Shown here piece after piece: positions 58,150 to 64,000 of a stretch of 64,000 nt of DNA. The notes beneath the pieces are model-generated. The model made no database searches. It was not told the origin of the DNA and saw only the letters and a list, made by a program, of their open reading frames with translations. Position numbers and translations under genes: made by a program. Within the stretch, counting starts at the first letter, position 1. Each line of letters opens with the position of its first letter. Source of the DNA: Rothia sp035916755 (GTDB taxonomy: Bacteria > Actinomycetota > Actinomycetes > Actinomycetales > Micrococcaceae); the NCBI RefSeq assembly GCF_035916755.1, contig NZ_JAYWIX010000005.1, positions 195,967 to 259,966 of the forward strand, read 5' to 3'.

Positions 58150-58167
58150 GCTTAGGTGACCCTAAGC
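58150..58167 (-). promoter_or_regulatory. DtxR/IdeR-like iron box
   Basis: GCTTAGG-TGAC-CCTAAGC is a perfect 7-4-7 inverted repeat. Its core differs from the DtxR/IdeR consensus TTAGGTTAGCCTAACC at three of 16 positions. It sits 56 bases upstream of the siderophore-binding protein start, so iron-dependent repression of the operon is likely. Confidence 0.7.
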
Positions 58168-58187
58168 CAGGAATAACACTATCTTTT

Positions 58188-58207
58188 GTTTGCATATTTG
58201 TGCAAAC
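58188..58207. promoter_or_regulatory. 7-6-7 perfect inverted repeat GTTTGCA/TGCAAAC
   Basis: A third palindrome upstream of the siderophore operon, 94-113 bases before the start codon. The regulator is unknown. Confidence 0.4.
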
Positions 58208-58300
58208 GCTGGGTAGCTAGGTGCGCACGGTGGGAGAGCAGCAAGTTGTGCTTTTCGTGTGCGCTCGCAAACTCGCAGCGAAGTTGCCGCTTACCTGGCT

Positions 58301-58362
58301 TGTGCAGGGTTCTTGGGCTGTGTGCAGACTTTTCTCTGCACACAGCCCAAGAACCCTGCACA
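58301..58362. repeat. Perfect 28-bp inverted repeat with six-base loop
   Basis: 58301-58328 and 58335-58362 are exact reverse complements over 28 bases, separated by CTTTTC. It lies 67 bases beyond the 3' end of tRNA-Thr and 206 bases upstream of the siderophore operon. No T-run follows on either strand, so it is not an ordinary terminator. It may be a mobile or REP-like repeat, a processing hairpin, or a very stable RNA. Overlapping reading frames here are artefacts of the repeat. Confidence 0.85.
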
Positions 58363-58428
58363 GCGAGCGCGAGCCCGGATGCCCCGTAACTAGATAGTGG
58401 GTGTCGCCCTGTTTTTGGGCACAAAGAG

Positions 58429-58502
58429 AGCCCCCTACCGGATTCGAACCGGTGACCCCCTGTTTACAAGACAGGTGCTCTGGCCAGCTGAGCTAAGGAG
58501 GC
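58429..58502 (-). tRNA. tRNA-Thr (anticodon TGT)
   Basis: A 74-base cloverleaf on the minus strand. The acceptor GCCTCCT pairs with AGGGGGC; the D arm is GCTC...GAGC; anticodon stem CCTGT/ACAGG encloses loop CTTGTAA with anticodon TGT; T arm ACCGG/CCGGT encloses TTCGAAT. The discriminator base is T, and CCA is not encoded. Confidence 0.97.
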
Positions 58503-58543
58503 AAGACTTTTCAAGTGTACCCGATATTGCGGGCGGGTGCATG

Positions 58544-59782
58544 TTACCTGCGGGCGTCTAGTCGGTAGTGGTGCAGGGGCAGGCGGGCTGCAAGGGCTTG
58601 GGTGAGTTGTTGGTCGTGGGTGGCGACGATAGCGCTGCCTCCTGCGGCGCAGTGGGCGGCGATGAGCGCTGCGACCTGCTCAAGGCCGAGGGTATCTAGC
58701 CCCGCTGTTGGTTCATCGAGGAGTAGGCAGGACGCCCCGGCGGCGAGCGCTTCTGCTAGGGCAAGCAGGTGCTGTTCAGCGGGGAGTAGATCCAGGGGGT
58801 GGGTTTCCCCGGAGCCCGCGGGTAGGACGGCATCGCGTAGGGCTTCGCGGGTAGGGCTACTAGCTTTCGCCCCGTTCCCTAGCTTCATGTCAGCATCCAC
58901 GGTGGGGGCTAGGAAGTGGTGGGCTGGGGTTTGCGCCACCAGCTGGGCGAGGGCGGCGCGGGCAGGGGCGTCCTGCTGGTGGGGCTGTAGCCCGCCGATG
59001 GTGAGCTGCCCGGTAACTGGGGGTAGGAGCCCCGCGATGGTGCGCAGCAGGGTGGATTTTCCGGCGCCGTTGGGGCCGGTGAGGATCAGGCAGTCGCCGG
59101 GGGCGAGGTCCAGGTAAATACCGGTAGCAATGGGGGTAGCTACCGGCTTCTTCCACCGGCGGCGGGCCGGAGTCACCGGGGATATAGCGAGGTCACGGGC
59201 CAGGACGCCTGCCGCGGCTCGGGTGGGCAAAGACGGCAGAGACGGCGCTCCAGCAGACGGTAAAACACCTGCTCCTAGGTTTTCGACATTAGCGGCAAGG
59301 CTCTCTTCGTCGACCTGGGGCCTGACTGAAGCCCAGGCCAAATCTGCCGGGTAGCGGGTAAAAGCGTCCAGCACCCGGGCTCGCATAGCATGATCGAGGC
59401 CAAGCAGGGGTTCGTCCAGGGCTAGGGCTGGCACAGCCGCCCCGTCGAGGTTTCCGTCCACCCGCCCCAGCACCAGGTAGGCAGCCAGGGCTACCAGCTG
59501 GGTTTGCCCACCCGAAAGTTGCAGGGGGTGAGCTGCCAGTAAGTCGGTAATTCCAAGGTCAGCGGCAACTGCCTGCACAGCCCGGTGGAGCTGATTCCGG
59601 CTATCCACAATCTGCTCTATTCCCAGAGCAATTTCTTCAGCCACGGTGGGCACCAGCCCAGCCATCAGGGCATGGGGGTTAGAGGGCACAAAGAGCCCAT
59701 CCCGTTCCTGGGCCCAAGCCTGCAACCGGCCAGACTTTCCGGTTCCCCGAGCCCCGGTGATGAGCGTCCGCGCATAGGTCAC
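58544..59782 (-). CDS. ECF transporter ATPase with two fused domains, second site degenerate
   Basis: A 412-residue fusion of two ABC ATPase domains. GTG at 59782 is chosen because it overlaps the upstream stop as GTGA and homology starts at TYARTLITGARGTGKS. Domain 1 has Walker A GARGTGKS, signature LSGGQTQLVALAAYL and Walker B ALALDEPLLGLD. Domain 2 has Walker A GPNGAGKST and Walker B LLLDEPTAGLD, but its signature reads LLPAEQHLLAL instead of LSGGQ. One composite ATP site is therefore probably inactive. It powers the ECF importer encoded with the nucleoside hydrolase. Confidence 0.87.
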   Translation of the reverse strand: MTYARTLITGARGTGKSGRLQAWAQERDGLFVPSNPHALMAGLVPTVAEEIALGIEQIVDSRNQLHRAVQAVAADLGITDLLAAHPLQLSGGQTQLVALAAYLVLGRVDGNLDGAAVPALALDEPLLGLDHAMRARVLDAFTRYPADLAWASVRPQVDEESLAANVENLGAGVLPSAGAPSLPSLPTRAAAGVLARDLAISPVTPARRRWKKPVATPIATGIYLDLAPGDCLILTGPNGAGKSTLLRTIAGLLPPVTGQLTIGGLQPHQQDAPARAALAQLVAQTPAHHFLAPTVDADMKLGNGAKASSPTREALRDAVLPAGSGETHPLDLLPAEQHLLALAEALAAGASCLLLDEPTAGLDTLGLEQVAALIAAHCAAGGSAIVATHDQQLTQALAARLPLHHYRLDARR

Positions 59783-60534
59783 AGCAGCACCCCCGTATAG
59801 GTAGCAAGCACGAGCAGACAGGCCAGTGGCAGGAGCGCCCAGCGAAGGTAGCACTGGGTGCGGCTGTCGGCGTAGTCCTGCCAGAAAATTCTGGACCCGG
59901 CCCGGTCAATCCCACGCGCAGCCAGGGTTGCTCCGCGCACCTCGTGGTCGAGTAGGAGCAGGTTGAAGAGGGCGGACGCCGTCCGTACCCCCAACCAGAC
60001 GCGGGCGCCTCGCGACCCGTCGGCCATACCTCTGGCGCGGGCGGCCCGTTGTACCAGCCGGGAGTAGTGGGCCAGCTGGGCCGGGGCGTTGAGCGAAGCG
60101 ACCAGCAGGTAGATGAGCCTAGGCGGCAGTCCCCAGGTGGTCAGGGCATAGCGCAGGCCAGCAGCCCCGGTGGGTAGTATCAGCAAGGCGCAGGCTGACC
60201 CGAAGGCCAGAATCTGTAGGGCTAGAGCCAAGCCAGCCCGGGCTCCCTCGGCGGTCACTTCAAACACCATCCAGGGCACGGGCGCCCAGGTTGCCCATAC
60301 GGTTTCTCCCCCGCGCGACACCAGTTGGATGATAAAAGCCATCACCGCAACCGGCGCCAGCCCTACCAGGACCAGGTGTGCCCAGGGGGCAAGCGTCCGT
60401 CCTGCCCCGTGCAGGGCGATGAGCACAGCCAGCAGCCCCGCCTGCCAGGTGAGCGGCAGCGGGGCAAAGGCTAGCAGGAGCCCGGCGCAGCCCAGGGTGA
60501 CCCAGGTGCGGGGGTTCAGGGCGGGGGCGCTCAC
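59779..60534 (-). CDS. ECF transporter transmembrane protein (EcfT)
   Basis: A 251-residue coupling protein with five or six helices. The two Ala-Arg-Gly motifs are RAARARGMA and LAARGIDRA. It overlaps the ATPase start by four bases and begins three bases after the S-component stop, so the three genes are tightly coupled. Confidence 0.87.
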   Translation of the reverse strand: MSAPALNPRTWVTLGCAGLLLAFAPLPLTWQAGLLAVLIALHGAGRTLAPWAHLVLVGLAPVAVMAFIIQLVSRGGETVWATWAPVPWMVFEVTAEGARAGLALALQILAFGSACALLILPTGAAGLRYALTTWGLPPRLIYLLVASLNAPAQLAHYSRLVQRAARARGMADGSRGARVWLGVRTASALFNLLLLDHEVRGATLAARGIDRAGSRIFWQDYADSRTQCYLRWALLPLACLLVLATYTGVLL

Positions 60535-60537
60535 CGG

Positions 60538-61401
60538 TTAGCGGCCGAACTGACGACGGGCGCGGGCGGGCAGGCCCTTGATGATGAGCCAGACCAAGGC
60601 GAAGGCGATGGTCTTATCGAGCGGGTCAGAGAGCAAAGACTGCAGGGTTGTAGCCCCCAGCAGGGACTGGCCAGCAGCCTGCAGGGCCGCAACCACGGAA
60701 CCGGTACCCACGCCCTGGCCACCGCCAAAGACGAAGGCTGCGATGGGGGCGCCGACGAAGCCGGCCAGGATGCCGGTGATAAAGCCCGCGAGCAGGGCAC
60801 CCCAGAGTTTGCGGAAGAGACCCAGGCGGCCAGCGTAACCGGCCAGGAAGCCGATTAGGGCAGCACCGGCGGCAAAGGGAATAGTGGTGGGGTTGATGGT
60901 GAGGCCCCAGGCAAGGTTGGTGATAATACCGGTCATGGCTCCGGCGGCGGGGCCGGCCAGCACACCGATGAGCACGGTGGCAACGGAGTCAAGGTAGAGG
61001 GGAATACCCGAGAAGCCAATGAGCTGGCCCACGATAATGTTGAAAGCTGCCGCAAAAGGAATCAGGGCGATGGTGGCAAGGGGCAGGCGGCTCAGGTTAG
61101 CTGCCAGAAGCAGTAGGACGCCCGCGGTATAGCCCAGCATGAGCGGCAGGGAGATAGCGGCTTGGGCATCGCTGGCGCCTTCCAGGTAGCCCGCGTAGTT
61201 GGTGGCACCGCCTGCGGTGAGGACGGCCCAGCTATAGGTTCCTACGACTACCAAGGCAGCGAGCAGGTTGAGCACCTTCTGAGAGGTGGTCAAGGGTGTG
61301 TTCTGTTCCGGGTTTTTACCGAGGAACCCAGCGGCTACTGAGCTCCTCTGCCCAGACGTTGAAGGCTGTGTAGGTGCGTGTGATGAGGGGGCCATGCCCA
61401 C
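60538..61401 (-). CDS. ECF transporter S-component, probably nucleoside-specific
   Basis: A 287-residue membrane protein with an N-terminal hydrophobic extension (VVGTYSWAVLTAGG, then LPLMLGYTAGVLLLLAANLS) before a core S-component (IPFAAAFNIIVGQLIGFSGIPLYLDSVATVLIGVLAGPAAGAM, GIITNLAWGLTINPTTIPFAAGAALIGFLAGY). The core pattern is that of the broad ECF S-component family. Specificity is not readable from sequence; the operon with a nucleoside hydrolase suggests nucleosides. Confidence 0.78.
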   Translation of the reverse strand: MGMAPSSHAPTQPSTSGQRSSVAAGFLGKNPEQNTPLTTSQKVLNLLAALVVVGTYSWAVLTAGGATNYAGYLEGASDAQAAISLPLMLGYTAGVLLLLAANLSRLPLATIALIPFAAAFNIIVGQLIGFSGIPLYLDSVATVLIGVLAGPAAGAMTGIITNLAWGLTINPTTIPFAAGAALIGFLAGYAGRLGLFRKLWGALLAGFITGILAGFVGAPIAAFVFGGGQGVGTGSVVAALQAAGQSLLGATTLQSLLSDPLDKTIAFALVWLIIKGLPARARRQFGR

Positions 61402-61446
61402 CCCTTTCTGTAGAATAATTGTTCTTTTTATTTCTTTGAGCTGGTT

Positions 61447-62460
61447 CTAGCCAGTCCCCTTTGGGGCGTAAACTGCCCGAACGGTCTGGATTAAGTGCTC
61501 AAAAAATTCAGGGGCCCGGGCGCTGGTCAGGGCCTGAGCGTTGGGGTCTCTCCCCCAGCGTCCTAGCCAGTCAGCTACGACCTGGCCGCGGGTAAGGGTA
61601 CCGGTAAGCTCAACATCGAGCGTCACCGGTGTGGTCTCCCCCAGTGAGAGGTGGGGCTGCCCCGCAGCCGCCAGGGCGCGGTTAACTACCAGGGCAGTGA
61701 CGAAGGGGTCGTGCACATGGGCGATAAACCCCAGTTTGTCCCACTCGTGGAATTCCATGTAAAACTGCAGGGCCCCGTCCAGAGCTGTAAAGAGCTCTCC
61801 CCCACCGGCCAGTAGACGCTCGCGCAGCTGAGGAGTCATGACGGCGTTCTCGGTGCTATCCAGCGGGCAGAGCAGCGGCGCATAGGGCAGGTTGAGGTCA
61901 GGACGGCTGTAGGCGGCTAAGACCTCGTGCAGGGCTTCGGGGTCAGAGTGCACGTTCCACTCGGTGGTGGGCATCGTGTTCCCCCGGTGGTTCAGGGCCC
62001 CACCCATGATGGTCAGGCTAGCTAGGTAACGGGGCAGCTCCGGCTCCTGCCGTAGGGCCAGCGCCAGATTAGTTGAAGGCCCCAGGACGAGCCCGTGCAG
62101 CTTCCCGGGGAAACGGCGGGCGGTCTGTACCCATAGGTCTGCCCCTTCGCCGTGGGTACGCCCCGTGGGCCTGGTCTGTCCGGGGAGCAGGCCGTGGCCC
62201 GTGCCCAGCGGGCCGTGGGTCTCTTCGGTGGTGGTGAGCGGCTGGGCCAGCGGGTTCTCAGCTCCTAGAGCCCAGGGGGTACCCTGCCCGCCGAGCAGCT
62301 CCAGTAGACCGCGGACGTTGCGTCCTACCTGCTCGGTACTCACGTTGCCACCGCTTGCAACGATGCCCTCGACCGCAACCTGCGGGTGCGCACAGGCGTA
62401 GGTGAGAGCCAGGGCGTCGTCGATACCGGGGTCACAGTCGATCAGAAAATGCAGGGTCAT
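61447..62460 (-). CDS. Nucleoside hydrolase (inosine-uridine preferring type)
   Basis: A 337-residue hydrolase that splits nucleosides to base and ribose. The calcium-binding DCDPGIDDALAL is at residues 8-19; VLGPSTNLALAL and LTIMGGALNHRGNTMPTTEWNVHSDPEAL contain further active-site residues, and HVHDPFVTALV supplies the C-terminal histidine and aspartate. It is the first gene of the operon with the S-component, EcfT and ATPase, which implies cytosolic use of imported nucleosides. Confidence 0.92.
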   Translation of the reverse strand: MTLHFLIDCDPGIDDALALTYACAHPQVAVEGIVASGGNVSTEQVGRNVRGLLELLGGQGTPWALGAENPLAQPLTTTEETHGPLGTGHGLLPGQTRPTGRTHGEGADLWVQTARRFPGKLHGLVLGPSTNLALALRQEPELPRYLASLTIMGGALNHRGNTMPTTEWNVHSDPEALHEVLAAYSRPDLNLPYAPLLCPLDSTENAVMTPQLRERLLAGGGELFTALDGALQFYMEFHEWDKLGFIAHVHDPFVTALVVNRALAAAGQPHLSLGETTPVTLDVELTGTLTRGQVVADWLGRWGRDPNAQALTSARAPEFFEHLIQTVRAVYAPKGTG

Positions 62461-62506
62461 GGGCCTTACGGTGCTTGTTAGTCGGGCTGGGGTGGGGCAT
62501 AGAAAA

Positions 62507-62567
62507 AGGGGCAGCTACCCACCTTCATCTATGCGCCGGGCATAGGTGAAGGCGTGTAGCTGCCCCT
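62507..62567 (-). terminator. Long two-tier terminator of the DsbA-like gene
   Basis: A 12-bp outer stem (62507-62518 with 62556-62567) encloses a 13-bp inner stem with one G-T pair (62522-62534 with 62540-62552). On the minus strand TTTTTCT follows. Confidence 0.9.
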
Positions 62568-62632
62568 ACACGCTGTGTACCAGTTTAGTACACTGCGGGC
62601 AGACCCTCTACGGTCTGTCTATAGAGTGAACC

Positions 62633-63511
62633 TTAGGCGTTCTTCTTGGCTTCAATCTTTGCGGTAATCCAGGCGTTGAAGTCGGTGGAGTTGAAGACCT
62701 CACCGTCGGCAAAAATGGTGGGAGTGCCGCTGATGCCGTTAGAGGCTGACTCCAGGGTTACGGTCTGAACGAAGGGACGCCAGGTGTTGTTAGCAACGTC
62801 GTCCTTCACATCTGCACCGTACTTCTCAGCAATAGCAATGAGCTCCTCGTTAGAGAGGCCGCCTGTGCCCTGGTGGGTGAAGATTTCCTTCTGGAAGTTC
62901 AGGAAGTCTTCGGTAGAGACCTGGTTAGCTACGGAGTAGGCAACATTGTTAGTACGGGCTGAGTAGAGGGTAGGGCTGGAGGCGTCCAGGAAGGTCAGGT
63001 TACGGACTTCCAGAGTAATGTCGCCGCTAGCTACCAGGGCGGCGATGGTGTCAGCGTTTTCGGTTTCGAACTGGGCGCAGTGAATGCAGTTGTAGTCCTG
63101 GAAGATGGTCAGGCGGACGGGCTCCCCGTTGTTGTCTGCTTCTTCGGGTAGGGCTACACCCAGGGGCATCTTGGCTTCAGAGCCGTCAGCTGCGGTGTAG
63201 GTTGCTTCTGAGGTGCCCAGGTCGTTGCTGTCACGGCTTTCTTCGGTGCTGGTGTTCTGTTCGATGCCGTCAGCGGTCAGGACGATGCCACCGTACTGGT
63301 TAGCTGAGGATGGCACCGGGCCGGCGTCAGCGATCTGGTTGCGGTTGCCGTTGATGACGACGACTGCAATGATTGCTACGATGAGGGCGATGACACCGAG
63401 GACTGTGAACTGAATCCAGCGGGTGGATGATTTTGAGGTTTTCTTGGCCTGCTGTGCCGCCAGTTGGCGGGCACGCTCGCGGGCGTCAGTGGAGGGGTTT
63501 CCCTTAGACAC
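62633..63511 (-). CDS. Membrane-anchored DsbA/thioredoxin-like protein
   Basis: A 292-residue envelope protein. A charged N-terminus (about 1-32), a single helix (WIQFTVLGVIALIVAIIAVVVI), a linker, then a DsbA-like thioredoxin fold with FQDYNCIHCAQFE (Cys142, Cys145), an inserted helical domain, and the cis-proline in GISGTPTIFADG. Such proteins make or isomerise disulfides in exported proteins; a VKOR partner is not in the window. It is monocistronic with its own terminator. Confidence 0.9.
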   Translation of the reverse strand: MSKGNPSTDARERARQLAAQQAKKTSKSSTRWIQFTVLGVIALIVAIIAVVVINGNRNQIADAGPVPSSANQYGGIVLTADGIEQNTSTEESRDSNDLGTSEATYTAADGSEAKMPLGVALPEEADNNGEPVRLTIFQDYNCIHCAQFETENADTIAALVASGDITLEVRNLTFLDASSPTLYSARTNNVAYSVANQVSTEDFLNFQKEIFTHQGTGGLSNEELIAIAEKYGADVKDDVANNTWRPFVQTVTLESASNGISGTPTIFADGEVFNSTDFNAWITAKIEAKKNA

Positions 63512-63711
63512 AGATGTGCCTCACTTTCGTACGTGCGTTCTTGATAGGTTCAAGCCTACCGTGATTTGACGGGGATATCTGCTCTTCCACAGAAGCTCAA
63601 ACTAGTTCCCCAGGAAACGATTAGTTTAGGTGAGGGCTGGTGCAGAGCGCTTAGCTCTTGCGCCCGATAGGGTATAAAAAGTGGGTGTTAGATTTTGAGG
63701 CTTAAAACAAA

Positions 63712-63740
63712 AAGGCCCTGGACAAGCTGTCCAGGGCCTT
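63712..63740 (-). terminator. rRNA operon terminator
   Basis: A perfect 13-bp stem (63712-63724 with 63728-63740, three-base loop) followed on the minus strand by TTTTTGTTTT, 20 bases beyond the 5S rRNA. Confidence 0.95.
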
Positions 63741-63759
63741 CCTGTATCCCAATCAAAAA

Positions 63760-63877
63760 CCGGCAGTAACCTACTCTCCCACACCGTCACCAGTGCAGTA
63801 CCATCGGCGCAAAGAGCCTTAACTTCCGGGTTCGGGATGGAACCGGGTGTTTCCCTCTCGCTATAACCACCGTAAAC
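63760..63877 (-). rRNA. rrf: 5S ribosomal RNA
   Basis: About 118 bases on the minus strand with the typical 5S layout: start GTTTACGGTGG, the conserved CGAGAGGGAAACACCCGG and CCATCCCGAACCCGGAAG, then GCCGATGGTACTGCA and GTGGGAGAGTAGG, ending ACTGCCGG. Exact ends are uncertain by one or two bases. Confidence 0.95.
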
Positions 63878-64000
63878 CAACGATGACCACCCCACCAAAC
63901 AAGCAAGGGGGGCAGCAATAACAAACCCACACAGGATTGTTATCTCAAAACCATACAGTGGACACAAACAAACAAAACTCAGTCAAAAAGTGTAAGCCTT
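63878..64000 (-). other. 23S-5S rRNA spacer
   Basis: On the minus strand the window edge reads AAGGCTTACAC, which looks like the very 3' end of 23S rRNA, followed by about 110 bases of non-coding spacer before 5S. The 23S gene itself lies outside the window. Confidence 0.5.

Noticed and set aside
58179..58424. Frames of 67 and 81 codons on both strands over the perfect inverted repeat
   Set aside because: Both are created by the repeat and intergenic sequence, and neither has homology-like motifs or a ribosome-binding site.
63626..63967. 113-codon minus-strand frame
   Set aside because: It covers the rRNA terminator and 5S rRNA, so it is not a protein gene.
1..64000. CRISPR arrays, insertion sequences, prophage or integrase genes
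   Set aside because: No tandem spaced repeats, transposase motifs or phage genes were seen on either strand.

Overview
The window is about 60% G+C, densely packed chromosomal DNA from an actinobacterium. The dnaK-grpE-dnaJ-hspR operon carries a perfect HAIR (HspR operator). There are cysteine-free S14 and L33 ribosomal proteins, Tat substrates, a DtxR/IdeR-like iron box and a ykoEDC vitamin transporter under a TPP riboswitch. Together these point to the Micrococcales, most like Micrococcaceae such as Rothia; the genus is an inference. I see no prophage, insertion sequence or CRISPR array. The visible decay is one flavin-oxidoreductase pseudogene.

Layout. 1-6.9 kb: the end of a SNF2 helicase gene, an EntS-like exporter, two tandem aldo/keto reductases and tex. 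7.1-9.5 kb: a protein of unknown function with homing-endonuclease-like repeats, next to a membrane-anchored HNH nuclease. 9.5-18.6 kb: an amino-acid permease, a DoxX-like protein, two AGCS sodium:amino-acid symporters, a Tat-exported cholesterol oxidase paired with a second Tat substrate, and trmB. 18.8-26.3 kb: a baeRF protein, the pseudogene, the HspR heat-shock operon and two coupled membrane proteins. 26.3-30 kb: a candidate structured small RNA, a low-molecular-weight tyrosine phosphatase overlapping a P-loop kinase, a Bcr/CflA exporter and pabC. 30-33.5 kb: ykoEDC. 33.6-44.7 kb: a mixed region containing an HPrK-PqqD fusion behind dcd, a tiny exported peptide divergent from a MauE-thioredoxin fusion, an NHL-repeat thioredoxin and a permease. 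44.8-50.4 kb: a five-gene copper/haem envelope operon (CopD-CtaG, DyP peroxidase, PCuAC chaperone, CopC, His-rich membrane protein). 50.5-51.6 kb: HU and rpmB-rpmG-rpsN. 52-58.1 kb: a lipase-like hydrolase, then a complete ferric-siderophore uptake and reduction operon. 58.4-62.5 kb: tRNA-Thr and an ECF transporter in an operon with a nucleoside hydrolase. 62.6-64 kb: a DsbA-like thioredoxin and the 3' end of an rRNA operon (5S).

How the parts work together. Much of the content serves uptake of scarce nutrients (iron-siderophore, thiamine precursors, probably nucleosides, amino acids) and envelope redox and metal handling (three thioredoxin-fold proteins, copper chaperones, DyP). The least explained parts are the peptide/MauE-thioredoxin/HPrK-PqqD neighbourhood with three palindromes in one intergenic region, the orphan structured RNA at 26.3-26.5 kb, the pseudoknot-like leader before pabC, and a perfect 28-bp hairpin beside tRNA-Thr. 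Start sites were moved from the longest reading frame where a ribosome-binding site or gene overlap favoured another codon.
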